Origin: Tricholoma matsutake
Taxonomy: Eukaryota > Basidiomycota > Agaricomycetes > Agaricales > Tricholomataceae
DNA length: 64,000 nt
Assembly (NCBI GenBank): GCA_026075535.2
Contig: AP026540.1
Location: 10,850,001 to 10,914,000 of the forward strand
Reading direction: 5' to 3'
A program made the translations under genes and the position numbers. The notes beneath the pieces are model-generated. The model worked only from the letters and a program-made list of their open reading frames with translations, was not told the DNA's origin and ran no database searches. Below are positions 55,010-64,000 of the stretch, in pieces. Position 1 is the stretch's first letter; each line of letters starts with the position of its first letter.

Positions 55010-56990
55010 CAATTATAAAAATAAATTAAAAACACCCACCACGAGCAGTTGCTTGTGGCAGTGTTCGTCTCTCCCCGGGTCATCCCCTGGCCATCTTGCT
55101 CTCCTGTCCCCATTCTTCTCCCCCCCAAACCACCCCACGAGCAGGTGCTCATAGGCATGGGGCAGGTGTCATCGTGGGTGTCCCCACTCTCATCGTCGTC
55201 TCCCTTCCCTCTCGTCTCCTTCCCCCTTGTCTCTTCCCCCCTCACCTTCCACCCTGCAAGCAGGGGCTCACAGCAGTGGTGGTGGTGGTGTCATCATCGT
55301 CATTGTCGCCAGTAGTAGTTTGTACCTATAAAAAGTTAGTTAGGATCAAAAAATGAAATGAGAACAGAAAAAAAAACTTACCTAGGACCCAAGAGACATT
55401 GATGTCTCTTGGGTCTCCCCTAATCATCATCATTCCACCCATCGTCCACCCTACGAGCAGTGGCTCGTAGGGCTGGAGCGGGTGCTGTCATCGTTCCCCA
55501 CCATTGTCGTCATTCCACCCACCATCCACCCCACGAGCAGTTGCTCATGAGGCTGGAGGCGGGTGGTGTGTCCTGCATGGTGGGTGTGAGTAGCCGTTCT
55601 TGTTGTTTCAAAGTTGCACCCATTCCCACCCCACGAGCAGCTGCTCATGGCAGTGGTTCTGAGTGCTCGTTGTTGTCGTTGTTGTCGTTGTCCTCAGCAG
55701 TACTAGATAATACCTAAAAAAGTAACAAAAACAAGAAAAAAAAAACTTACCAACAGCCCAAGTAGGGTGTAGCACAGGTGACACCATGGGTTTCACTGGC
55801 AACACCACACCTGTCACCTGTGACACCATACCTGTACAAACACCATACCTGCAGGTACAGGTTATAAGCACAGGTTTTGTATGGTGTGTCAAAACTACAG
55901 TAGCACTTGAACAACATGGCATAAACTATGTGTAGCTAAAGCAAAGATAAGAGGTAGCTATACTAATCCAACTTTTCTATACTGCTTCAACACTTGAATC
56001 CACATATAAATTATGATATAATGTTCAATTCTTTCACAAATCATCTGTCAACCTTTTTTATCCATCATGAAGAACACAAAGAAACTAGTAATTTGCTGCA
56101 TTCTATCTGGGCAGAGTAGTTTTGGTATGAGAGGAGCAATTTTTGGAAGGAACACTCAAGGTCACCATGCAAAATAACATCAACTTGACTGAATTAGATC
56201 ATTGTATGTCATAAGATCCCACAGTACCAGGCAAATACATGTCTTAACAGAGTGTAACAGCAATTGATTCTCATAAAACTTGATAAAAATTCTTTTAACT
56301 CAAAGCAAAGAGCTCAGAAGAATTTTGGAACCACAAAACCTGATATGGAATATATCACAACTCAAACCTGTGACAACCTGCAACACCATGAGTACAGGTG
56401 TGGTGTTGCCACAGGTACAGATATACAAACCCATACCTGCACCTGTGCTACCTGCAGGCAGAATACCACAGGTTCACCTGTACCTGTGCTACACCCTAGG
56501 CCCAAGAGATGTCAAACAACGTCTCTTGGGCCTTTTCTTTGTTTGCTTTGCCTTCCTTTCATTGTTTCCCACTCGTCCCCTCATCATTCCATCTCCCAGT
56601 CCCAGTTGTCTCTAGTCACCTCGTTGCATTGTTGTTCTGTTTGGCCAAGTCAGCGTCACCATTGTCTTGCCATTTTGCAGTTGTACCCATTCCCACCCTG
56701 CAAGCAGTTGCTTGCGGTGGTGGTTCTGGGTCCTAGGGTGGTGGCTGTGTCAGCTGTTGTCATGGTTTTGAGGCTGCAGCATTGTTATAACATAGATAAA
56801 ACCTATCATTAAGGAAAATTCAGTTAGTTAAACAAAACAACAAAAATCATGTAAAAAAAGACTTACAAGTGAGCCCAAACGACAATGCTGTCGTTTGGGC
56901 TCATTCCCGTTGTTGGTTATTGAGGTAGGAGGTGGTGCCGTTGCCAGTGTTGTTGATGACGCGGCTGTGTTGATTTGTCATCACAGCTGG
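55010..56990 (-). pseudogene. Cargo gene copy in E3
   Basis: Read on the minus strand. The first exon, starting near 56990, ends PNDSIVVWA at the donor of intron 56866-56803 (GTAAGT...CTAACTG...GATAG). The palindrome AAACGACA...TGTCGTTTGGGC lies at 56873-56900. The second exon contains TTTASNCLQGGNGYNCKMAR (about 56740-56680) and is split by the MITE at 55763-56498. It ends at intron 55750-55714. The third exon has MSSCSWGGNGCNFETTRT (about 55655-55600) and SNCSWGG (about 55550), and ends RDINVSWVLG at intron 55381-55326 (GTAAGT...CTAACT...TATAG). The last exon has STCSWGGLGG (about 55145). The CxxGGNGxN(Y/F)(K/E)T pattern shared with element A argues that selection once acted on the protein. 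Confidence 0.5.
55763..56498. mobile_element. hAT-like MITE (TAGGGTGTAGCACAGG ends)
   Basis: Inverted termini TAGGGTGTAGCACAGGTG and the inverse ending TGTGCTACACCCTA. Flanks are AGCCCAAG (55755-55762) and GGCCCAAG (56499-56506), an 8-bp duplication with one difference. It is rich in ACAGGTACAGG words. It lies within the exon-end palindrome of the E3 cargo gene, cutting its GCCCAAG arm. Confidence 0.85.
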
Positions 56991-57017
56991 GGCGGTACAT
57001 AGAGAGATATAACTACT

Positions 57018-57112
57018 TATCTGTAATGATACTTTAGTCTAACTATTATATTGCTGACTTAATTGTACTTTATCATGTGACTATGAGGGTTCAATCCCTG
57101 TGGTAGCCACTG
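57018..57112 (+). other. tRNA-like sequence, E3 right end, outward-facing
   Basis: Box A-like TTTAGTCTAACTATTATATTG (degenerate) and box B-like GAGGGTTCAATCCCTG. It points to the right terminus and lies just upstream of the minus-strand cargo gene. Confidence 0.45.
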
Positions 57113-57345
57113 ATTTTTCAGTCAATTATATAAGCAACTCAGACAGTCCTAGGACTGTACGAGTGCTGGTCCACTCAGACTCCACTCGGATGCTCAGACA
57201 GTCCTAGGACAGTCCGAGGACTCAGCTCAGACTCAGCTCGGACTGGACATTTAGTTTGGCAGGACTTTCAGCCAAAGAAGTCCGAGCAAAGTCTGAGTGT
57301 CTGAGCGGAGTCTGATTGGATTGGGGGGGAGAGTGTAAAGACCTC

Positions 57346-58722
57346 TTTCCTTTGTTCTGCTGGTGATAACAGGTAAACCCTGCAATCTTTTGCCATAAAG
57401 TCTGATTTTAGTTCGATCGCATGATCCCAGGGTCTTGATTCTGGGAATCTTTTCAATGCTTCCTTTTCAAATATCCATTGGAACTCCTTGTACTGTTCAG
57501 AGAGTAGTTCATCTAGGGTCTTCTGTTTGGGGTCTCCTTCCTTCTTATGTGTCAGGTGTTGTGAGACCAATGTTTTTGCTCTAATCCAGATATTTTGTCT
57601 GTAAGCATACCGTGGTGATCCTTTTGCTTTCACAATCCGAGAGAGTGTCCTTGTTGCTTGGGAGTATGAGTACCTTGGCTTGTCATACTCCTCAGTCAGT
57701 GGCAATTTAGTCAGTTTGAATGTTCCAATGATGGGTTCTCCTTGGATGTAGGCGACTAGTAGCTTGTCGTCTTCGATCCTTAGTTTGGGTGTCCCTTCCA
57801 GTTGTTCCGTTGCCTGTTCCATTGCCTGTTCATGGTTTGCCAGTGCTGGGTTTTCCTTCCCAGTGTCTTCTTCATTTTGTGGGCCAATGGGCTCTGCATT
57901 CTGAAGAGTAGTGATGGTGATCTCTTCATCGTCTACTTCTTTGATTGTTGCTCTCCTTGTTTTGATGGGTGTCTTGCTCTCTCCCCATTTAGTTTGGAGG
58001 GCTTCTCCCATCTCCCTTGCCCTAGTGGCAATTCTATGGCATGATGCTAGCCATTTCTCATTTGCCTGTTTCTTTTTGAGGGCAAGCTTCTCCAATTCTT
58101 TAGTGGCTACCTGGCACCATGTCAGTGGCTCTTCTTCTTTTACCTTCGTTTTGAGTGCCATCTTTTCTCTTGACTTGGTGATCATCTTTTGGGCCCACAC
58201 CCATTTCTCTTCTTTTGTCATCTCTTTGAAGGCTCTCCCTTCTTCTTTGACTATCTTCCAGTGCCATGCCAGAGGCTCATCGTCAAGTTTTCTGTTTGCA
58301 CCCTCCCGATGAGGGTTTTCCCTTTCCCAAATGAGAATTCAGGGTGGGTTCTGTCGGTTGTTCAGAATTGGAAGGTTCCAATTCTCCAGTCAATCACTGG
58401 ATTGATTCTTCTGAGCCATGGCAGACCCAGGATGATAGATTCTTTTCCCAATCCTGCAATGAGGAAGGTCATCGGGAAAGATCTTCCGTTGATCATTAAG
58501 AATCCTTTAGCATAGTGGGAGATCTCTCCTTTCTTGTTCGGGGTTCCATCTACATTTTTGACCCTGATCATTCTTTCCAAGGGGTGTAGCTTGAATCCAC
58601 TGCTTTTTGCGAATTTGTGGCTCATGAATATTCCTCCTGCTCATGAGTCAAGCAGGGCTTCAGTTTTGATGGCTTTACCTCTGCCTGTTCCTATCACTTT
58701 GACGTCTAAACACATAGATTGA
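57346..58722 (-). pseudogene. Gypsy-2 protease and N-terminal pol
   Basis: On the minus strand. The retropepsin active site reads TEALLDS-stop-AGG near 58650, where the family has DSGA: a TGA falls exactly at the Gly of the catalytic DSG. Flap and C-terminal parts are GFLMINGRSFPMTFLI and ESIILGLPWLRRINPVIDW (about 58500-58385), ending in the usual ILGLPWL block. A 300-residue linker rich in Lys/Glu follows (58221-57400). It runs into YKEFQWIFEKEALKRFPESR and VYLLSPAEQRK, the start of reverse transcriptase, where E3 interrupts. Confidence 0.85.
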
Positions 58723-58769
58723 TTCTTCAAAGTGGCTAGTAATACAGAGCAAGCAGAGAGTTTGGTGGT

Positions 58770-59874
58770 ACCTGGCATTGAGGCAGGCCACCTCTTTAAA
58801 AACCCTTGTCTCCTATTAAGGCGAGAGCTTTCTCCTTTCCTTCTTCATTGAGTTCTTTCATGATCGCTCAGATCTTTGAGTAGGCTTCTTCGCCTTTCTT
58901 CTTTGGGAATGACCGATTTTTGGTCCTCGTCTCCCCTTTCTTATGTTCAGTTGCTCTGTGTCCCGGTTGGTGGCACACAAAGCATAGTCCCTTCTTCATA
59001 TGCTTGATCCTCTCCTGGTAGGAGAGTCAGTTAATCTTGAGCAGGCCCTCCTTGATTTGGAGCTGGGCAGCTTCTTTGCCAAGGCCTCCTGTGCTCTCCC
59101 TGTTATGGCTTTTGCTCTCCTCCATTGTCCATCATACTTGGAGGCAGCGTTGATCATCCCTTCCAGGGTTGTGGGGATTGTTTCCATGTTAAAAACTCTT
59201 TCGAGCTTGGGGTTTAACCCATCCATAAAGAGTTCAATGAGGGCAGTGTCATCATGGATTCCTGCCTTCTCTCACAGGATTCAGAACTGCACGATGTAGT
59301 CCTCCAGGTCCTGTCCCTGCTTCAATGTCTTCATTTCTGTTCTGGCTCTGCCAGCTTTGTTGATCAGTGTGAATGCTGTCTTGAGCACCAATTCAAAGGT
59401 TGACCAGGTTCCTAGGTCTCCCTTCTCTGCCCATGTCTGTGCCCAGGGTGCAGCAGTTCCTCCATTCATGAAGGACAATGCAAAAATGATCTTTTTCTCT
59501 TTGGTGTCGTAGATTCCATGGTTCACTCTCAAGTAGAGTTTTACTTCTTGTAAGAACTTTGCAGTTCTAGTTCTGTCCCCTATGAAGTCAGATGGGGTTC
59601 GGATTCTGATCTCCTTGGTTGATGTGGTGGGTTCGGTAGACATGTCATCATTGGATAAGGAGAATGGGTCTCGTTTTGGGGTTTCTTCTTTGTTCAAAGA
59701 TCTGAAATCTTCTTTGTCAAGATACTGTGGTTCTTCATCTCTTGTTCTCTTCGAGAACCACTTCTGTGCTGGTTCTGAGTATTGTACTAGTCGACCCTGG
59801 TACCTATACCACGGGGTTCTTCCTGATGATGATGCTCCTGTCAGAGGTCTGTCTGGGCTTTGTCTGAAAGACAT
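58770..59874 (-). pseudogene. Gypsy-2 gag
   Basis: ATG 59874 opens MSFRQSPDRPLTGASSSG. The capsid-like part is FIGDRTRTAKFLQEVKLYLR (about 59585-59525), WAQTWAEKGDLGTWSTFELV, LKQGQDLEDYIVQF and MDGLNPKLERVFN (about 59226). The nucleocapsid knuckle is CFVCHQPGHRATEH (about 58984-58946), where the last Cys of CCHC is His. Gag packages element RNA into particles. TGA replaces Arg at 59281, 59272 and 58868, and a frame change lies near 59030. The length before decay (about 360 residues) is normal for a chromovirus gag. Confidence 0.88.
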
Positions 59875-59921
59875 TGTGTCTGCACCTAGGTAGGTGGACT
59901 TCGTAGATTAGCTTGACCTTT

Positions 59922-60593
59922 TGTTAAGACTATAGGTCTCAACTCAGCCGAGGTGTATCGGGTTCTAATCTGGACTTGGGTGCTTCCCTAGTCGGTACGG
60001 TGGAGTAGGGTGAGTGGTCACCTACTCTAGGTAGTCACGTGACCTTGTTGGTAGAGTAGCATAGCCACATTGTTGTAGTCAAGCATTGCTATAGCATCGG
60101 ATTCCATTGCCTCAGCGATAGGGCACCTCTGGGGTGTCCAATGGCTATCCGCACTTAGAGGCTTTCAAAGTGGACCGTCGGTTTGTGTATCACAGTTGGA
60201 GGCTTTCCAACTGTCGAGTTCGAGTTATCACAACTCAGAGACTTTCTGAGTTGTCAAGTTATTTGGGTTGAGTTTAAGACCGTTATTGAATTAAGTTATA
60301 CAGGCAGTATTACTGTAGCTTATATACGGGTCAGAGATGTCTATCGTCCAATCAGAATATGAGATCCTTGTCAAGTAACAATAGAAAGAACAATAGAATA
60401 ATAAGCCTCATGCCAAGTGTGAGGTGTCCGATGTCACGGATCCAATGTCAAGGATCCAATGTCAAGGACTGCTGCGGCACAGCCAGTCAATCAGTGGGAG
60501 TCAGGTTGGAAGGTCCCATCAGGGTGAGTCGTGTCAAGTCGGAGGAAAAATAAAGTACCCCGCCTTGCTGGTTACAATGATGAAATCATAACA
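59922..60593 (-). repeat. Gypsy-2 5' LTR containing a solo LTR
   Basis: Begins TGTTAAGACTATAGG and ends ATCATAACA. Apart from the 144-bp insert at 60001-60144 it aligns with the split 3' LTR over its whole length with few differences. Confidence 0.9.
60001..60140. mobile_element. 140-bp solo LTR of the gene-carrier family
   Basis: Starts TGGAGTAGGGTGAGTGGTCA and ends GGGGTGTCCA, the same length and the same TGGAG...TCCA ends as LTR2 of the carrier at 48000-50559, with moderate divergence. The 4-bp flanks are ACGG (59997-60000) and ATGG (60141-60144). Confidence 0.75.
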
Positions 60594-60599
60594 GCTTGC

Positions 60600-62211
60600 A
60601 TACTTTACAGGGTTTTGAAATAAATTCAGGACTACTTTGCTCTTGTTTCTAATGAGCCTATAACTTGATCTGACAGAAGTACGAGAGCACACACCTTTGG
60701 TTTTGCAACCCCATCATATATCAATTGCTTGATTATCGATAAACTTTTTTCCAGTGCGACTGCCGCTGACCAGTGTGTTACAAACCGAGTTTTGCCTACT
60801 GATACAAGTCCTTGTCCAATACTGGCATCCTTTTGAGTCTTCCTCAAAAAGGCAACTGCAAAGTTAGACTTGCTGAAGTTTGATGGTCTGTTTCAGTTCA
60901 GACATGAACTAACATGTGGATGCAGTTTACTATCAGTCATTTATCAGAGATACAGAGTGACATACAGCTTTAAATTCTTGATGTCTCCAGCCGTGTTCTG
61001 CAGGTGATGGCAGCAGTTACCAAGGTCCAGAATCGTTACTAACACCTCTTGTGCATCTTTGCAGCCATGTTTTGTATTTCCCATGCTATCAGAGCACATC
61101 GTAGAAAATTGATCTTCACCCACACTTTTGACTGTCTATTATCATAGTCCATTGAAGTCAGTTGTAACGAGCACAGACCAAAGGAATCAAGAAACAAAAC
61201 CTTGAAAATCTTGTCCTTCACCCATTCTGCGGTGTGTCACTTGTCAGAACCCTCATAACCATTAAGAAAATAGCTTTCACAATCCTTTGTGGTAACATGC
61301 ATGAAATAGAATGAGTCTGACCATCAAGTACTGTTGCCATCAAAAGTCAGCATCAGGTTTTGCTCCTCTTGAAGTTGTGCAAGTGCAAGCTTTCAGATGT
61401 GTGCAGCCTTGTTTGGAATGATTGTTCATGTGAAATCATCAGCATGTGTGACTTTGTAGCAGTGGTTCAGTACATTCATCAATTCCATCCAATTGTCTGA
61501 ATCCAGAATATTTGGTACTAGGCCATTCATGCAAATCAGCTTCATAATACAGTGGTTGACCTTCTCCTGCACCGTCTTGTTCCCCGCAGCTGTAAAGTCT
61601 AGTTCAAACTTTGATGGGGTGGCATGTGGTGTCCAAGCTTTTGATTTCATGGACCCAGCATCACTTGGTGTAGTAACCGAGCTCATACTGTCAGTGCATT
61701 GCACACCTGTGGATGAAGCCATTGCAGCATGCTCTAGCTTTGCACCCAAGGAAATGCATTGATGCCACTGTATCCTCAGCATATGCTCTCAGCTCATCAG
61801 ACAGAAATTTACAATGTGCTGCATGGCGTAAGACTCAGTTCTTCTGGGGATTGCCTGATTGGTAGAAGGTGGAGCCTGTGTCGACAGCCGAACAGGTCCA
61901 GTAACATTTACCCGTATCCTTATGGGTATATTTCATAGTCAGCTTTCTGAGAGTCTCGTCACCAGGATGTCCGGCTGTCTTTTCTTGCTTCTTTGGAACA
62001 ACCCTGAGGTCCTTAAACACCATCATTCCTGGATGTTTCTGTCAATGATTGAAGATAAGTAATCAACCACAACATATTTCAACATGAAGATTTTTTTTTG
62101 TACACTTAGATCTGATGCTATACTATCATCATCCACCTCATCAATCTTTCTCTTATTCCTCGCCTTTACTGGGGCTTTCTCAACACCAAGATTGGGGGCA
62201 ATGTTCTGCAT
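60600..62211 (-). pseudogene. hAT (DUF659-type) transposase, N-terminal part
   Basis: On the minus strand, KARNKRKIDEVDDDSIASDL is near 62160. A BED-like zinc region GKCYWTCSAVDTGSTFYQSG is near 61910-61850. Then come CIMKLICMNGLVPNILDSDN (about 61550-61490), EEQNLMLTFDG-like sequence (about 61370-61340), DKIFKVLFLDSFGLCSLQL (about 61215-61155) and KTRFVTHWSAAVALEKSLSI (about 60795-60735). The frame meets Gypsy-2 at 60598 and continues at 47869. The BED finger binds transposon ends, and the later part begins the RNase H-like core. Multiple stops are present. Confidence 0.8.
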
Positions 62212-62272
62212 AACAACATCATGCTTCTTTGGTGGTTATTTTCAATCAGTTATCAAGGATGTAACAGTGTAG

Positions 62273-62731
62273 CTAGCTTACATGTACTCCCAAGCCCAAG
62301 TCATGATTCCCCTTCTTCCCCGCAGCATCTGCAATCCTTTGCACCCAATTCTTGAGGCTTGGATGCTCAGGGTACCACTGGAGATACATTGCCAAGACAT
62401 CAGCTATGGCACAGATGGCAGGTCTGCATTCTGTAATGAGTACCTCACTGTCCACAAAGAATGGGATGCAGATTGTTTCAGGCACAGCCTCAGCTATGTC
62501 ACCTTGAAAGCGCTCAACGATAGGCTCCAGGATTGTAAACGGCAGCAAAAATGCGGTGTAATCAGAGTTTCGGGGATCATCCAGAAGTGGCAGCTCTTCT
62601 GGAAGCATTTCAAGAAGGAGCTTTAGATCGCCGAGTTGAAATGCTGTCCCAGTTGACATTGACATCTCTCGGAATGAGGGAAAAAGCCTGAACAGGGCAG
62701 CAAGGTCACCAGAAGTCACACCATATATCAT
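62273..62731 (-). CDS. Unrecognised 152-codon ORF at the hAT end
   Basis: MIYGVTSGDLAALFRLFPSF opens an uninterrupted frame with Leu/Pro/Glu-rich blocks (LLLEMLPEELPLLDD) and ends GNHDLGLGVHVS. It lies between the transposase N-terminus and the right terminus of the hAT element, in the same direction. It may be an upstream exon of the transposase or a separate accessory gene. I do not recognise a domain. It is the longest intact frame outside nested insertions in this element. Confidence 0.4.
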   Translation of the reverse strand: MIYGVTSGDLAALFRLFPSFREMSMSTGTAFQLGDLKLLLEMLPEELPLLDDPRNSDYTAFLLPFTILEPIVERFQGDIAEAVPETICIPFFVDSEVLITECRPAICAIADVLAMYLQWYPEHPSLKNWVQRIADAAGKKGNHDLGLGVHVS

Positions 62732-63017
62732 TCCAAGTGATCAACCAATATATTTCATCAGATAGTTTTTAACAATTTTTAACATCACCTCCTGGAGGAC
62801 ACAGTTAGAAACCGGTTAATAATTCTGTGTTAAATATTATGGCTTTTTTAACTGAACCCTAGAATCCACATGGTTCCATGCAGACTGGAGAGGCCAGAAC
62901 ACAAGTAAAATTCAGTTTCACTCCCAGCTAGGAATCTGTGTGGATTCCATGGATTCTGTGCAATTCTGCTGGATCCACATGGAACACCAGGGGGAGAGTA
63001 AAGACCTCATCCCCATC

Positions 63018-64000
63018 CATGCTGCATCACAGACATTGTTGATCTTATGGTTTGTGTTGTTCCTGACCCTGCCCAATATAATATATTATTCAACCTACAC
63101 ATCATACAGTTTGAATCAAGTATTTAAAATAATATTGAATTCACTCAAAAAGAAAATGAACTGAGATTGACCAACTACATTATATAAGTAACTCAGGTGC
63201 AGTGTAAATACCAAACCTCATCAGCTCTTTGTAACAGATACAAGTACAGATAAGGACTCAGGAGGAGAGGAAATAGAATGGAAGATTGTACAGAAGGAGG
63301 CTGCAGTGCATGAGGTAACAGATGCTAAAGGTGCATAGGAAGAGAAGTGATGAGTGCAGGAGTTGATTGCAAAGGTCATGAAATGTGAAGAAGCCTGAGG
63401 AAGCCCAATATCCACTCATATTTGATCTTGTGTGACACAGTGATTGAGAATTTGATCCAGAGATTACCAAAATAGGCTAACACATGATTGGGAAACTACC
63501 ATATATAGAAGGAGGGGAGGGGGTCACAGATGGCTGCTTAAAAAACTATGAGTGGATGTCTAAATTTTGTGTAGTGTCACCCCCATGTTTTCTTAGTCAC
63601 TCTTCAATAATCTGCACACCCTATATTTTACAATGAATCTACTTTCACACTACTGGAAGGCTGTGTCACAGGTATCAGGGAGGTCAGGAAGGTCCCAAGC
63701 CACTTGTGGTGCAGTTTACCCAGCAGTCAGCAGGATTTCTAGGCAGTTGCTGTTATGATTTTTCTCTTGTGCTAGACCTGAGGCACTATACTTATCAACC
63801 TATAGCACAATAGGACTTGTTACTAAGCTAGATAAGACAAGAGCATATAAACTCTAGTACTTAGTGGTCGCCCCTCAGTTTGACCTGAGCAATCTAATGG
63901 TCTTATACTCAACTCAATAGACAGTCTACTTAGACAACCTCTAAGCAAGGATAGCAGTATCTAGTGTTTGCAGGTCCATGTGTCATGCAATGCATGTGGC
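63018..64000. other. Unassigned right flank; possible hAT end at 63962
   Basis: No recognisable gene. TAGTGTTTGCAGGTCCATG at 63962 matches a family 1 hAT left end, but the rest is outside the window. TGTTATGATTTTTC at 63752 could start an LTR, with no partner visible. Confidence 0.35.

Larger units (their letters stand above)
54415..57345. mobile_element. E3: 2.9-kb TIR element in Gypsy-2 pol
   Basis: Left AGTACTTTACACTCCCCCCC and right GGGGGGGAGAGTGTAAAGACCTC are inverted repeats of the E1/E2 type. Subterminal clusters are made of CCGAGTCCGAG/CTCGGAC words. tRNA-like sequences face outward at 54743-54835 and 57018-57112, with a minus-strand cargo gene between them. No target duplication is visible. 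About 35 pol codons (between PAEQRK and CQDYR) are absent at the junction, so insertion or later change deleted target DNA. Confidence 0.78.
47870..60593 (-). mobile_element. Ty3/Gypsy chromovirus, Gypsy-2, heavily nested
   Basis: LTRs TGTTAAGACTATAGG...ATAACA bound it, with the 5-bp duplication GCTTG (47865-47869 and 60594-60598), inside the hAT transposase gene. The minus-strand order is gag (59874-58770), protease and pol start (58722-57346), the E3 insertion, RT-RNase H-integrase-chromodomain (54414-51795), a separate zinc-knuckle ORF (51288-51127) and the 3' LTR. The 3' LTR is itself split by the LTR carrier at 48000-50559. The 5' LTR contains a solo LTR. Arg codons have become TGA at many sites. 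Confidence 0.92.
46333..62861. mobile_element. hAT element with transposase gene, nested in E1
   Basis: Ends TAGGGTTCAGTTAAAAA and TTTTTAACTGAACCCTA are inverted repeats, flanked by the exact duplication GAATCCAC (46325-46332 and 62862-62869). Subterminal zones hold many TTAAC/GTTAA words. The only large gene outside nested insertions is a minus-strand hAT transposase (62211 to 46528), interrupted by Gypsy-2. Without Gypsy-2 the element is about 3.8 kb, a normal hAT size. Confidence 0.9.
39415..63008. mobile_element. E1: 23.6-kb TIR element with nested insertions
   Basis: Left end AGTAATTACCCTCCCCCTGG and right end CCAGGGGGAGAGTAAAGACCTC are inverted repeats, flanked by the 9-bp duplication ATCCCCATC (39406-39414 and 63009-63017). 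Next to each end are clusters of TCCATGTGGAATCC-like words. Outward-facing tRNA-like sequences lie at 39540-39628 (minus) and 46133-46228 (plus). Its own interior comprises a TTCGA-type stretch (about 41.6-42.0 kb) and a minus-strand cargo gene (41990-46089). Nested insertions are 39776-41339, 42306-44960, about 45265-45845 and 46333-62861. After removal of these it is roughly 2-3 kb, with no transposase. Confidence 0.8.

Noticed and set aside
54415..57345. E1-E3 as CACTA (EnSpm) elements, because of the CACTCCCC ends
   Set aside because: CACTA elements give 2-3-bp duplications. E1 and E2 have 8-9-bp duplications outside longer ends.
39415..63008. A giant Starship-like cargo element
   Set aside because: There is no tyrosine recombinase captain gene, and the length comes from nested insertions.
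1..64000. Helitron 5' TC and 3' CTRR-hairpin ends
   Set aside because: Both signals are too short to place by eye in this decayed sequence.

Overview
The window looks like a repeat-rich chromosome segment of a basidiomycete fungus, most likely an agaricomycete. The three host genes have introns of 50-60 bp with CTAAC-type branch sites, and one of them is a Chs4/Skt5-like chitin-synthase activator. The rest is layered transposable elements: Helitron, hAT-like, Ty3/Gypsy chromovirus, Ty1/Copia, LTR-bounded gene carriers, MITEs and one SINE. I cannot name the species.

Layout. 1-2.0 kb: broken Helitron Pif1 helicase. 2.8-7.7 kb: hAT MITEs, a solo LTR and hAT-like elements, one carrying the 'cargo gene' described below. 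8.6-11.3 kb: Copia reverse transcriptase and RNase H split by a hAT-like element (itself holding a SINE) and by a long-hairpin MITE. 12.6-17.6 kb: the only gene-like island, with an NR2C2AP-like discoidin-fold protein on the minus strand, the divergent Chs4-like Sel1-repeat protein ending in a CaaX box, and a two-exon hypothetical gene. 18.0-20.0 kb: a Copia integrase fragment, then an inverted-repeat element carrying a zinc-finger gene. 21.9-39.4 kb: a decayed Helitron Rep/helicase with a C-terminal protease-like domain, split by four TIR insertions. One of these is an 8.7-kb hAT-like element that contains a complete 5.8-kb Gypsy element. 39.4-63.0 kb: a 23.6-kb TIR element (E1) with a 9-bp target duplication. 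Nested inside it are a hAT element with a transposase gene, within that a Gypsy chromovirus (Gypsy-2), and within that an LTR-bounded gene carrier, a solo LTR and another TIR element (E3), which itself holds a hAT-like MITE. 63.0-64.0 kb: mostly unassigned.

Most nested boundaries are set by exact or near-exact target-site duplications (TSDs) read directly from the sequence: 8 bp for hAT-like elements, 5 bp for Gypsy, 4 bp for the small LTR family. The order of insertion can therefore be reconstructed.

The most unusual signal is a short multi-exon gene-like cargo. Its first exon is Thr/Pro-rich and ends in a VWAPG-like motif, and later exons carry a CSWGGNG-like motif. Copies sit inside at least six TIR elements with different ends. 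In most copies a palindrome lies directly against the splice donor. Three of the host elements (E1, E2, E3) share ends related to TTTACACTCCCCC and carry outward-facing tRNA-like sequences with box A and box B near both ends. I do not recognise this arrangement as a described element type.
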